From Parasponia andersonii (Eukaryota > Streptophyta > Magnoliopsida > Rosales > Cannabaceae): DNA of 64,000 bases. Position numbers and translations under genes: made by a program. Of this stretch, positions 9,932-22,175 are shown piece after piece. Every line of letters starts with the position of its first letter. Position 1 is the stretch's first letter. The stretch spans positions 527,840-591,839 of the forward strand of contig JXTB01000232.1 of assembly GCA_002914805.1 (NCBI GenBank). The letters run 5' to 3'. The notes below the pieces were generated by a model. The model searched no databases, was not told the origin of the DNA, and saw nothing but the letters and a program-made list of their open reading frames with translations.

Positions 9932-11809
9932 AGTAAATGGTGTCATATTTATCACCATAATTTAGCTTCTCAAAATGTAAATTTTATATTATATTTTTGT
10001 GTTCCTGTCTCTAAATCTCTAAGTAAAATTTCTAAATTAAGATACTTGATAAGCAAAGCTGATTAGCAATGATGTCTCCTCTTCCAAACTATGTTACATT
10101 TGTAACATTTAGGGGGGAAGAACAAAAAAGAGAAATGCTCTTAAAGGCTTTGTGGATGTGCGTTGAAGATAGAAATGTAAGAAGTATATCTAGAACTAGA
10201 CTTATTTTCTCAAAGGCTGCATTTTTCAATAATTTTCTTGCTGACAAGGCAGCTTAAGGATACTGAGTTGTCCACTGATATTGCTACAAAGCTGCTTCAA
10301 CTGGCGGTTAAAGAGTCACACTTATCTTGTATATGTATGCCTATATATATCGGCCTTGCCTCTTGAATAATGTACAGAGAGAGACTAAGAATAATAAATA
10401 CATTTTACTTTAATTCTCCCAACCCGTACTTTTTCCTACGTCCCATCAACCTTTTATTCTCTCATATTGTCTCAGTTTTTGACTTTCTGCCCTATTAAAC
10501 ACATAAACCTATTTCTATATCAATTCTTCATTTCAGACCCAGCCTAATAACCTAACCGTACATGAACCAATATGCATGTTAATGTTAATATTTATATTTA
10601 TTATTATTATTTCAAGTAGATTTTGGTAACGTTGAGCTACTAATTCTATTATTTTTTATTATTCTAAATATTTATAGGCTACTAACAATATATATTGTGC
10701 TAACATTTAAATTCTGTATTTTAAATACTGCAGATTTGTGATTCTAAGTTATTTAGCAAGTTGATTTATAGCAAATACGACCCTTATTTGTAACTATTCA
10801 CATTAAATTCAGCACTTTTATGTCATTTTATCTTTAACAATATGGATGAAATCACCTCTATCCAAGATCTAATTTTGTAATTTTTTATATTTTTAGTATT
10901 GTTTATTTATATTCTGGCCGAATGGCTAGAATCACATTTGTTAGAAAAATTAACCATTTTTTTTTTGTTTGTGACCATATGGCCGGTATCACATATGCCA
11001 GAAATACTGACTATCTAATACATAGTGATGGTCATTGAAACCACCCACACCTATTTACTTACAGATTAAGCTGTTAAAAATGTGAACAATTTTCTGACGC
11101 ATGGAATTGTATCGTTACAATGTTCCACACTCTATTTTCTATTGTTATCCTACTTATCCTTAATTAAGCACTTTAATGCTTAATTAATTTCTCTCTAAAC
11201 AAATCACCAAAAAAGCACCCCTAGAACTATTAACTAGTCACGCTCATTGCTATATTGTCTTGAAAATTGAGAAGAAAGTTTGAAAATAAATAAGCTGATT
11301 TGGACTAAAAAAAATGGGATTAAAAGATGAGCTTTGGAGAGTTCAGAGTTAGAATTAATCTAAGTCTAATATAGTTTCTATTATATAATAAGTTTTGTCT
11401 AGATAACATTAACTTATATAATATAATTAATATATATATATATAATTATTATTTGTTTTGCAAAATTTCGGTAGGCAATTGCCCCTACTCATCCCTTAGG
11501 GGCCCTATCTCTACTCTTTTATACTCTCTTTCCTAAGTCATTCCATATCTAATGCATTCTTCTATCTTTCATCTTATACAATGTGGATTGGAGGTTTATT
11601 TTAAGATCTGATCCAATAGTAACAAGTAACCAACTAATCTAATCCATTATTTATTTGGATTAGATCGGTCGGTTTTAGGCCTATGGGATTTAATTTTGTG
11701 CCTAAAAACTTATATTTTATATCTAATCTCAAAATTCGTATAACTAGCTAACTTAGAAAATAAGATTATCCAAATCTATCTCTAGAAAATGAAATATGCT
11801 AAAATATAA
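9932..11809. other. AT-rich spacer, nothing assignable
   Basis: No gene supported. The frame at 10069-10257 has no recognisable domain. Short AT microsatellites occur (for example near 11430-11455). Confidence 0.5.
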
Positions 11810-11810
11810 G

Positions 11811-11968
11811 GGTGCGTTTGGTATATAATTCGAATCTTATTCTTTAAATCCAGAAATAGGTTTTATGTAGAAAGTTGTAAGGATAAAACATTTATTCTTC
11901 CAACTTTCTACATAAAAGTTGTTTATGAATTTGAAGAATATGATTCGAATCACGTACCAAAATGCACC
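11811..11968. mobile_element. MITE with long terminal inverted repeats
   Basis: The left end GGTGCGTTTGGTATATAATT and the right end (reverse complement GGTGCATTTTGGTACGTGAT) are inverted repeats that continue through TTCGAATC and TATTCTT. The centre is also palindromic (TTTTATGTAGAAAGTTG against CAACTTTCTACATAAAA), so the whole element can fold. ATAA occurs at 11806-11809 and 11969-11972, a possible short target duplication. It is noncoding. The GGTGCGTTTGGTA terminus is typical of hAT/Harbinger-type MITEs, but the superfamily is not settled. Confidence 0.8.
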
Positions 11969-12439
11969 ATAAATTTTTGCCAAATTCTAAATACTAAAAA
12001 GAAATACAAGTTCTATTAAGTCCAAATGCATAGTTAACACAAGTATTAGAAGTTCCATAAGAGATAATTAATATAAATATTTTTAATTATAGGAATAATT
12101 AAAAAGGTAATTGAGAAGTGTGGGTACACACGCACTGTGGAAAATACCAAAAATGAGAAGGAAAGTAGTTTAAAAATAAAAAGAAAAAATCTATGTTTTA
12201 GGCCAATCTTCCTTCTCCTGATAGAGAAAAAAAGATTAAAAAAAAAAAAAAAAAAACTTCCTTCAGGTTCACTTGGAATACCAATATAGGCCAAAGCCTA
12301 AGTTTCCTAAGAGCAACAAGAGACAACACAGCAGAAACATGGTTGGAAGAAAGAATAAAGAAGTATGGTCCAATTTCAAAGCTAAGCCTCTTTGGCAAGT
12401 AAACTGTTTTCCTAGATGGATCTGCTGCAAAGAAATTTA

Positions 12440-12594
12440 TATTTTTTTAAAATAGAATTTAACTAATGACCATTATTTATTAAAAGTAAATAAAAATATC
12501 TCATACACTTGTTAGTACTAAGATTTGAACCTCTAATTTTCTAAACTCATACATAATCCCTCAAACTTTGAAACAACTAAGCTAGCCTCAGTTA
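12440..12594 (-). mobile_element. tRNA-derived SINE inserted in P450 exon 1
   Basis: On the minus strand it starts with an A-box-like TAGCTTAGTTGT (12577-12588) and a B-box GAGGTTCAAATC (12522-12533), and ends in an A/T-rich tail. It is flanked by GCTGCAAAGAAATTTAT (12424-12440) and GCTGCAAATAAGTTCAT (12595-12611), a target duplication of about 16 bp with a few changes. The intact paralogues have a single copy of this site. A related copy lies at about 35360-35490. Confidence 0.75.
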
Positions 12595-13122
12595 GCTGCA
12601 AATAAGTTCATAATTACTAGTGATGGCAGCACCATTACTAACCAACAAATTAAGTCTATCCAAATGATTCTTGGTGATCGGAGTTTACTAGACTTGAATG
12701 GCAGTGATCATAAGCGAGTAAGAAGCGCGCTTATGTCATTTTTGAAACCAAAGTCACTGAAGAATTATGTTGGAAACTTAGAAGAAGAAATTAGGTGGCA
12801 CCTTCAAATGCATTTTGCAAGGCAAACAACAAGTAAAAGTAACGCTTTATATATATATTTATATAAATAAATATATATATATATAAAATTTTCTTCCACT
12901 TTTTCTTGTTAAGTAAGTCACTACGAGAGAAAAATGCTTACTTTTAAACCAAGTATGTATGAATCAATATTAAAAGTGTATTGTTGTACATGTAATGGTT
13001 ATATATGAATCTGTGTTTAATATAATATTGGCAAAGGCAAAAAAAGACAAGAACTACTCAGTTTAATTTAAGTGTTATTAAACAAGTAACAATGAGTAGA
13101 AAATGAAATACTTTAACAAAGG

Positions 13123-13675
13123 TGTGATTTCAATTCCAAAAATAAAATAGAGACCAGACTCTCAAATGTTCAAGAACACCTCAGCAAGGACACAACTTCA
13201 AGCAAGAACAATCAATCAAAAAACAGCAAAAGAAAAACAACACCAATCATTTATAGTGGTTCAGCCAAGATTACTCTTGACCTACATCCACTCTAGGAGC
13301 ACACAATAACAACTTTATTCTATCAACCAGTACAAGATGAATATTACAATACTTTCCCGAGAAAATAATCCCAAACTAGAAAAAATGCTTAATCAATCTT
13401 CTTCTGTTTTCCTCTCTGTATCTTCCTAAGAAAAACTTCCCTCTGAAAATTGATTAGAGAAAATAAAATATATCTAAGAGTATTCAATGAATCCCTTTCC
13501 ATAAGCTTATATGTACGCTCATAATACAACTCATTACACATCTCTCTAACTAACTTAACTGCCTAACAGAATCAACTAACTCTGACTAAGTAAAGATCGT
13601 TCTGTTCTGAGATTGCCTTCTCACAACTACTGTCACATCATCTATTTCCTCTTTAAATCAAAACCACATATCACA
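13123..13675 (-). repeat. 3' LTR of Copia element 2
   Basis: 553-bp direct repeat of 16859-17414, sharing for example AACAATCAATCAAAAAACAG and AATGAATCCCTTTCCAT. It diverges by scattered substitutions, so the insertion is not very recent. Confidence 0.92.
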
Positions 13676-13689
13676 ATTCTCCACCTTGG

Positions 13690-16600
13690 TTTTGATTCTT
13701 CAAATATTGACATTGTTGTACTCTTGTATTGTCCCTAAGGACTTCAAGCTTCTCTGATCTGGACCAAGTTCAAGCAATGCTTGAACTTGCTTATCGTGAC
13801 TAGCTTTGTAAAGCATATCAGTAGGATTGTTGTCAGTATGAACCTTTTCCATTACAATTTCATCTTTTGAAAGTATATTTCTCATAAAATGAAGTTTCAC
13901 ATCAATATGCTTAGTACGTTCATGAAACATCTAATTTTTAGTCAAATGCAACGCACTTTGATTGTCACAATACACAGTAAGTGTTTCCTATCTAATCCCC
14001 AACTCAATAAGCATACCTCTTATACTCTGCCTCGGTTGACGATAAAGCTACTACATGCTGAAGATTGGCCTTCCAACTTATTACACTTCCAAACAAAATA
14101 AACACATAAACGGTCAAAGACTTCCTACTATCCAAACACCCAGGATAATCTGAGTCTACATAGCTACTTGCACCTTCCATGTTTACACCTTCACCTCCAA
14201 AGGGTAACCCCAGACCAGTAAAACCTCTTAAGTATCTAAAAGCCCACTTGACAGCCAACCAATGTTCTCTCCCAGGATTAGACATAAACCTGCTAATCAA
14301 ACTTAAGGCATATGCTAAATCTGGTCCACTACAGACCATAGCATACATAATGCTTCTCACTGCATTCGAATAATTAACGCCTTCCATTCTTTACACTGAA
14401 TGGCCTGAGAATAAGTTTCTGGTTTATAATGAATTGTCTCACTAGCTGCAGCTAAGGCAGATGCTATTACATCAGCATATCCGAACTTATCTGGAGGCCT
14501 TATTGTTCTTCTCACTCTATCCCTTTCTCACTCTGTCCCTTGCTAAATGGTACTATTGTTGATTCTGATTTGCAATTTCAGTTTGACCAATTTGACCAAC
14601 TCCGTTGTCATTTGCAGCTACAACTTTCCTTTCATCACCAAATTCAATTGGCTCCACCTCAATTTCAAAACTATTAGTATTCGAAAAATTACTACTTTCT
14701 GTACTTGTTGTAGCTATAAGACCAGGAAAATCATTCTCATTAAAAATTACATCTCAACTAATCAAACATTTCTTATAGCTCTTTTCCAAACACCACAACT
14801 TATATACTTTAACAACTTTAGGATAGCCAATGAATAGACACTTCAATGCCCTTGGTTCTAACTTATCCTATCTAACATGGGCATAAGCTGAACACCTAAA
14901 TACCTTTAGATTTGTATACTCTGATGGTTTCTTATACCATATTTCTTGTGGTGTCTTTAGACTAACAGCAGTAGAAGGGTACCTATTAATTAGATAACAG
15001 GGAGTCATAATAGCTTCTGCCCAAAATTGTCTAGGAAGCTTAACAGTGATGAGCATATACCTTACTCTCTCAAGAATGGTCCTATTCATTCCCACAACAA
15101 GACCATTTTGTTGAGGGGTATCTCTCACAGTATGATACCTTGCAATGCCCTCATTTTTACAAAAAACATCAAACTCTCCAGCACAGAATTCAAGACCATT
15201 ATTAGTTCTAAACTTCTTAATCCTTTTATTCGTTTGCTTTTCTATCATCACTTTCCAGAATTTACACTTCTCAAAGGCCTCATTCTTAACTTTCAGCAAA
15301 TAAATCCAAAGCTTCCTAGCATAATCATCTATTATTGACATGAAATATCTACTTCCTTGATGTGATAAAACTCTCGCTAGACTCTAGAGATCAGCATGCA
15401 CATAATCAAGTATATTTTCGGTTGTATAGACTGATCTACTAAACTTAACTCTGCTACTCTTACCATTAGCACAAGATTGACAAAAGTCTAAATCTCCTAG
15501 CTTATTTTTTCCAAGTAGACCTTATTTATACAGCTCCATCAAACTTTTCTCACTAATGTGCCCCAATCTCTTATGCCACGAATTTACAACTTCAATTTTA
15601 TATTTTGTTGTTACAACAGCAATTCCAATTACAGTTTTCCATATCAATGAATACAATCCATTTGAAAACTTTTCTTTTATAACTGTCATTGCACCCTTGA
15701 TAATTTTTATATAGCCACTCTCAATTTTGACCATACAACCCAATTCATCTAGCATACCTAGTGAGATTAAATTTCTTCTTAATTCAGGTACATACCTCAC
15801 ATTGCTAAGAAGTCGATCACAACCATCAAACATCTTAATCTTCACTGTCTCCTTTCCAGTGATTTTGCAAGCCTTATTGTTTCCAAGCAACACAGTTCCA
15901 CCATCTAATTCCTCAAGAGTTTGGAACCAGTCTCTATTTGGACTCATATGGAAAGAACAACCCTAGTCCAGAATCCATTCCTTATGAGTTTCTACAAGTG
16001 AATGCACAAGAACTTCTGCTGATTCATACCCGTTAGATGCAATTGAAGCATCTCCATTCTTAGCTTTCTTTTCACTTAGCTGCTTTAATCTTTTAGGGCA
16101 TTCCCTTCTAAAGTGTCCTAGATTATTGCAATAATGGCATCTTAATTTGGACTTATCAGGTTTCTTCGACTTTGATCTGGATTTCCCTTTATTCTTGAAA
16201 CTTTCTCTTTTCTCGAATCTGCCTCTTACATTCAGTGCTTCGTTATTAACTCCAGTATTAACAGTCTTCTTTTCAAGTCGCAATTCTAACTCTTTTAATC
16301 TTATAGCAGGTTCTAATTCCTCCATGGTCAAAGAATCTCTACTATATTTTATCTTCCAAATGCAGGTCGTAGAGAATTCAAAAGGATCACTGCTTGATTC
16401 TCGGTATCAATCTTTTCTTCCATGTTCTCCAGATCAATGACAGTCTTGTTTAAACTCATCAAGATTTTCATCAATACTTTTGTCTTCTTGCATCTTGAAT
16501 CCAAATAGCTTTGCCTTCAAATAAATCCTATTCGTAAAAGACTTGGTCATGCACAGAGACTCTAACTTCAACCAGATAGCAGTTGCTGTCTTTTCCTTCG

Positions 16601-16720
16601 AAACCTATCTAAGCACATTATCACTCAAGTACAAGATAATTGTACTATAGATTGTTTCCATAATCTCAGCCTTTTGTGCAGAAGTAAGCTCTACAGATAG
16701 ATTCTACTATCTTCTAAGAA
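13690..16720 (-). pseudogene. Copia gag-pol polyprotein, broken (element 2)
   Basis: Minus-strand order: gag remnants 16440-16720, gag with CCHC knuckle (CHYCNNLGHFRREC) 15963-16331, protease and pre-integrase region 15522-15947, integrase 14868-15341, then a short N-terminal reverse-transcriptase piece (RRPPDKFGYAD and following, about 14400-14500) that runs directly into RNase H (13700-14387, including the GSVISWKANLQHVVALSSTE stretch). The core of the reverse transcriptase, including its catalytic motifs, is absent. Stops and frameshifts break the rest. It is a different family from element 1 by LTR sequence. Confidence 0.85.
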
Positions 16721-16858
16721 CAACAGCCACCTTTTGTTGAACCAAAATGGCCTTCGTTCGAGTTCGCCATATGCCAAAGTCTCCTCTGTCATTAAACCTC
16801 TCCATCATAAATTTCGTCACCCCCATCTTAGAGCAAAGAACCTAGCTCTGATACTAAT

Positions 16859-17414
16859 TGTGATTTCAATTCCAAAAACAAACAAGAGACCAAACCTCAC
16901 AAACGTTCAAAAATACCTCAGCAAGAACACAACTTCAAGCAAGAACAATCAATCAAAAAACAGCAAAAGAAAAACAACACTAATCGTTTATAGTGGTTTA
17001 GCCAAGATTGCTCTTGATCTACATCCATTATATGTGCACACAGTAGCAACTTTATTCCATCAACCAGTACAAGAAGAATTTTACAACACTTTCCTGAGAA
17101 AATAATCCCAAACCAGAAAAAACGCTCAATTAATCCTCTTCTGTTTTTCTCTCTGTATCTTCCCAAGAAAAACTTCCCTCCGAAAATTGATTAGAGTAAA
17201 TACAATATATATATGAGAGTATTCAATGAATCCCTTTCCATGAGCTTATATACATGCTCATAATACAACTCATTATGCATCTCTCTAACTAACCTAACTG
17301 TCTAACAAAATCAATGAACTCTGACTAAGCAAAGATCTTTCTATTCTGAGATTGCCTTCTCACGGCTGCTACCACATTGTCTATTTCCTCATTAAATCAA
17401 AACCACATATCACA
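16859..17414 (-). repeat. 5' LTR of Copia element 2
   Basis: 556-bp partner of 13123-13675 with TG...CA ends, followed by the right-hand target duplication AAAGG. Confidence 0.92.
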
Positions 17415-18625
17415 AAAGGGTATATGGATCAGTTAAAATAGTCGTTTGTGCTGCTAACATAGGTCCTGCCATTGATGAAGAACCTCACTTTCAACATAAT
17501 ATGTTGCTCTACTTTCTGGGATGGAACGAGAAGCTCAAAGAGACGAACTTGTGGACCTTTTCCAACAAATGGTGGAAGGAAAGTGGTCGGTTCCTCTTAA
17601 CTTTCCCTTTCACACGCTACCGTCGCGGCCTCCAGGCTAGCAAGAAGGCTCAAAACATGGTTAACCAACTTATTTATGAAAAGAGAGTGGAATCGGAGCA
17701 GAAATGTAACGGCTCTCCACACCAAGACCTTATCACCTGCTTGCTTAGCATCCGCAATGACAACAACGAAGAAATGATAACTGACAAGGAGATTGTTCAA
17801 AATGTTCTGCTAGTTATGGCAGCAGGATACGACAGTTCATCTGTATTTGTTACTTTTCTGGTGCGGTTTCTATCTAATGAGCCTGCCATTTATGAAGCTG
17901 TTCTTCGAGATAAACATAACTCTTTTCTCATGTGAGATATGAAAGCCTATTTGGTATTGAAAGAAGTAAAAGTTACAGTTCATGGGCTCGTAGATAATCG
18001 TTGCCTAGTGATGGTTGTTGATTTCTGGTTCCAGAACAAGAAGAGATTGCTAGAACCAAGGCTGCAGGGGAGTCTCTGACGTGGGAAGACCTTTCCAAGA
18101 TGAAGTACCCATGGAGAGTTGCAATGGAGACTCTGAGGATGGTTTCTCCTATCTTTGGTGGCTTCAGAAAAGCTTCGAAAGATTTCGAGTACAGTGGATA
18201 CCTCGTCCCTAAAGGGTGGCAAGTAAGTCCAAAATTTCAGTCCTGTTTTATTTTCCTTCTAACCATCTGAACTACTTCTGTTCTAAACCGCAAAACTAAA
18301 AGCTCTCACTTCAACTCTTTAGATATTTTGGGCATCACCAATGACCCCTCTGGACAGTAACATATACCCAGAACCATCAAAGTTTGATCCCAACAGATTT
18401 GAAGACCAAGCTTCTGTTCCACCTTACTCCTTTTTGGCTTTTGGAGGAGGACCTCGAATGTGTCCAGAAAATGAATTTGCAAGGATTGAGATGCTTATTA
18501 CCATCCATGACCTGGTCATTAGGTTCACTTGGAAGCTATGTGCAGACAGTTCTTTTCGCAGAGATCCCATGCCAGTACCAGCTCAAGGCTTACCACTTCA
18601 ATTCCAGCAAAAGAAACCACTGTAA

Positions 18626-18960
18626 CATACATCGTTTGTGTTTATCTTTCCTAACTAGAATGGTACTGATCTTTAGCTAGAAAATATATGGTCCAAGTGT
18701 TAAATCAAGCTTTAAAAGACTAGACAACTGAAGGCTGGCAGTGTACAGCTGCAAAACCTTTATGTCAAAACCAATTTTAAGCTAGTGCAGTTCTATATAT
18801 CACTGATAGTGATAGGTAACCACAACCACATATATAGAAATACACTAGATGCTAAAAAATCCTGGAAAGGTAGAACACATGAGAAAAATGGAAGCACTGA
18901 ACAAAAACTAGGAATTTAAATAAAGAATTCATAAGCACATTACTTAGAGATTACTGAAAA
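18626..18960. other. 3' flank of P450 copy 2, duplicated noncoding
   Basis: It aligns with 2823-3140 and 22176-22680. Compared with the copy 3 side, the region corresponding to exon 7 of the amidase-like gene is missing here, so a deletion joined the flank to intron 6 sequence at about 18945. Confidence 0.6.
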
Positions 18961-19285
18961 ATGCAATCTGAATCCTCGAAAAGTCCTTGGGAAATAAATC
19001 TAGTACTACTAGATATCCCAAAACATCACATCTTCAATGGACATCCATAAAGCCTCTAACTATGATGGAAGAAGAGAAATCATTGCAATCAGTCTTGCTT
19101 ATCAAGTATCTTAACTATAGGAATTTTACTTAGAGATTTAGATGGGATTTTTTTATTTATCAAAATATAGTGACATAAATTATCCTGGAGAAACTTAAAC
19201 TCAGTGACTCGGATAGAGCTAGCAATTGGATCAAAAACTCCAGCCCCACACATTTCGACCATGAAAGCCACACAAGATGTTGACT
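18961..19285 (-). pseudogene. Relic of the amidase-like gene (exon 6 3' part and intron 6)
   Basis: On the minus strand, 19089-19271 encodes VFDPIASSIRVTEFKFL, matching LFDPIASSIQVTEFT of exon 6 at 23315-23515; the next bases match intron 6 near 22985-23180. The exon donor and the catalytic-Cys region are lost or altered. It marks how far the tandem duplication extended into the neighbouring gene. Confidence 0.8.
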
Positions 19286-20317
19286 TCTCATCACGGCATC
19301 ACTATATTTGTTTTTTTTTTTAAGATAATAATAATAATAATTTTATAATGCTTGGCTCTGTGCCAGGTAATCTTGTGTGTTATGACAAACAGTGTCTTTT
19401 GTATTTGAGTTGTTGGACAAGCAGGGTCGCAATTACATATCTAGACACTCTTCTTTGCTGCTTTCACGAACCAACTAGAATTCTGAAAACAATGCTAATG
19501 ATAGCAATACTTGAGGAACAAATAGTACCCCTGGTTCTGATTTACTATGGTTCCAAATGAATCTTCTCTTTCTTTTCTTTGTCTTCTTTGTTTACCTCTT
19601 TATCTCAATCCTGCTTGAGAAGAATTATTTGTACCCAGTTCGGGTAGGCTTCGTTCGTTTAAGAAGGTGAACGGCGAATCTGAGTGATTGAAGGTTCAAG
19701 TACGAATGACATATTGAGGGGAAGTCAACATAAAGGAATAATGTCATATTCACTATAGCAAATATATAAGTTCCAAAATGTTTGTCATGACATATTTGTT
19801 CTTTTGCGCAAATTTGTTCTGTTCAGTTGTCAGTATCACGTAAACCTCGAGCAATTACCAATTTTTGCACTTAAAGAAATAGGCTTCCTTCCTCTACAAT
19901 TAACACTTTTTTTAGTCTTGAAATGACATATGCATTGTCTTGATGCATTTGACGTGGCCAACATATCAAACAGACCTGAATACCTGATGACAAAGTTAGG
20001 GGCAAGCTGCCCTGAAAAGCCTAGACCAATCTGATTAAATAAATGAAATGAAAGATGACTTCTAATACCGTAATATCTATATGGGACAACTTAAATGTTT
20101 CTACAAGCTAATTCATTGAGAGTTGTTGTCGTCTAAGATGTTATTCTCTCTCGAAATGGAATTTTCAGGCCGAAGGGTATAATATTCCCTTCCAAATACC
20201 AACAAAAACAGATCACATATCTTCAATAAATTACTTCCTAGTTTCACTTCACCCTGTTCAAGCACTCTTCTTAGTTTCTCTCTCTCTCTCTCCCTCTCTC
20301 TCTCTCTCGCATACACC
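19286..20317 (+). promoter_or_regulatory. Spacer and upstream region of P450 copy 3
   Basis: No gene supported. An ATAATAATAATAATAAT-type run lies near 19324. From about 19800 the sequence matches the promoter of copy 1. A CT-rich microsatellite (20276-20310) lies just upstream of the ATG. The frame at 19348-19560 has no recognisable similarity. Confidence 0.5.
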
Positions 20318-22175
20318 ATGAGTACTCTAATCACTAGTCTCATGCTTCTCATCCCAGTCTTCCTTCTCCTTATAAAGAGAAGAAGATCAACAAAAAAGCT
20401 ACCTCCAGGTTCACTAGGAATACCCGTCATAGGCCAAAGCCTAAGTTTTCTAAGAGCAATGAGAGCCAACACAGCAGAACAATGGCTGGAAGAAAGAATA
20501 AAAAGGTATGGCCCAATTTCAAAGCTAACCCTCTTTGGTAAACCAACAGTTTTCCTCCATGGACCTGCTGCAAACAAGTTCATATTCACCAGCGATAACA
20601 GCATCATTGCTAACCAGCAAGTTAAGTCCATCAAGATGATTCTTGGTGAACGGAACTTGCTGGAGCTTAACAGCGATGATCACAGGCGAGTCAGAAGCGC
20701 GCTCATGTTGTTTTTGAAGCCAGATTCACTGAAGCATTATGTGGGAAATTTGGAAGAAGAAATCAGGTGGCACCTTGAGATGCATTGGCAAGGAAAACAA
20801 GAAGTAACAGTAAGTTTTTCTTTTACTTGTTGGATAAGTAATAATGGGTCAGAAGATGTTGTGTCTAAAACAAGGGATGTATGAATCATGATAAGATACT
20901 TGTATTGGAAATGTTAATAGATGAATCAATGTTAAGATAGTACTGGTGACACAACAAACACAAGAACTACTCTGCTGAAATCTAATCGGCATGCTTACTT
21001 AAACATAGGGTACATGGATGGGTGTTAAGATTGTTAATTTGTGCTGCTAATATAGGTCCTGCCATTGATGAAGACCCTCACCTTCAACATAATAAGTTCT
21101 CTTCTTTTCGGGATACAACGAGGATCTCGAAGAGACAAACTTGTGGATCTCTTTCGACAAATGATGGATGGGATGTGGTCAGTTCCTCTTAACTTTCCCT
21201 TCACACGCTACAGCCGCAGCCTCAAGGCAAGCAAGATGGTTCAGAACATAGTGAGTCAACTCATTCACGAAAAGAGAGTGGAATTAGAGCAGAAAGGCGC
21301 TTCTCCACAGCAAGACCTCATCACTTGCTTGCTAAGCATCCGAAATGACAAAAATGAAGAAATGATAACTGAAAAGGAGATTGTTCACAATGTTGTGCTA
21401 GTTATGACAGCAGGACATGATACTTCATCTATTCTGCTTACTTTTATGCTGCGGTTTTTATCTACTGAGCCTGCCATTTATGAAGCTGTTCTTCAAGGTA
21501 AACAAAAATATATCACCCTTTTTCGTGTGAAATCTGGAAAAACTAACTTGGCCTAGTGATGGTTGTTGATTTCTGGTTCCAGAACAAGAAGAGATTGCTA
21601 GAACCAAGGCTGCTGGGGAGTTTCTGACATGGGAAGATCTTGCCAAGATGAAGTACACATGGAGAGTTGCATTGGAGACTCTCAGGATGGTTTCTCCTGT
21701 CTTTGGTAGCTTCAGAAAAACTCTGAAAGACTTGGAGTACGGTGGATACCTCATCCCCAAAGGGTGGCAAGTATGTCAACATCTCATTCTTTTTTTATTT
21801 TCAGATTGAAGTCTCTTTTTGATTACCTTTCTTCTAGTACTCAAACTAAAAGCTATAAGCTCAACTCTTCAGATATTCTGGGCTTCACCGATGACCCATA
21901 TGGACAATGACATATACCCAGAACCATCTAAGTTTGATCCTAACAGATTTGAAAACCAGGCTTCAGTTCCATCTTACTCCTTTGTGGCTTTTGGAGGAGG
22001 ACCTCGAATGTGTCCGGGAAATGAATTTGCAAGAATTGAGACGCTTATTACCATCCATTATCTGGTCACTAGGTTTACTTGGAAGCTATGTGCAGACACT
22101 TCTTTTTGCAGAGATCCCATGCCAGTACCAGCTCAAGGGTTACCACTTCAAATCAAGCAAAAGAAACCACTGTAA
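20318..22175 (+). CDS. Cytochrome P450, CYP85 clan (CYP716/CYP728-like), copy 3
   Basis: Four exons: 20318-20809, 21056-21497, 21583-21770, 21873-22175 (492, 442, 188 and 303 nt, identical to copy 1), 474 codons. It keeps the membrane anchor, the PPGSLGIP hinge, AGHDTS in the I helix, ETLR in the K helix, and the heme loop FGGGPRMCPG with its Cys. Substitutions relative to copy 1 are spread along exons 1, 3 and 4, for example VFGSFRKTL against IFGGFRRAL in the substrate-recognition region after ETLR, so substrate or product range could differ. An ER monooxygenase is expected, with unknown substrate. The downstream intergenic stretch to the opposite-strand gene is only about 570 bp. Confidence 0.92.

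Larger units (their letters stand above)
13123..17414 (-). mobile_element. Ty1/Copia LTR retrotransposon 2, defective, in intron 1 of the P450 pseudogene
   Basis: LTRs 13123-13675 and 16859-17414 start TGTGATTTC and end ATCACA. Flanks are AAAGG at 13118-13122 and 17415-17419, a perfect 5-bp target duplication, and P450 copy 1 intron 1 near 1630-1645 shows the empty site. A primer-binding site lies at about 16843-16856 (minus strand TTAGTATCAGAGCT) and a purine tract beside 13676. The internal region is only about 3.2 kb because most of the reverse transcriptase is missing. Confidence 0.93.
12200..18625 (+). pseudogene. Cytochrome P450 copy 2, inactivated
   Basis: Exon 1 remnant about 12200-12838, exon 2 17463-17904, exon 3 18035-18222, exon 4 18323-18625, colinear with copies 1 and 3. 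Defects visible: the start region is degraded into poly-A; a base is missing at the IPIIGQ codons (about 12285); a SINE splits exon 1 (12440-12594); a 4.3-kb Copia fills intron 1; single-base insertions shift the frame near 17505 and in the FPFTRY codons; the exon 2 donor GGT is now GAT at 17905; and the heme loop reads CPE instead of CPG. Exons 3 and 4 stay open, so decay may be fairly recent or the C-terminal part is simply undamaged. No functional product is expected. Confidence 0.92.

Noticed and set aside
10069..10257. 62-codon plus-strand frame in the spacer
   Set aside because: No recognisable domain, no conserved partner, composition like random AT-rich sequence.
20113..20634. 173-codon minus-strand frame over P450 copy 3 exon 1
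   Set aside because: Antisense shadow of the P450 exon; the same shadow occurs opposite copy 1 at 854-1198.
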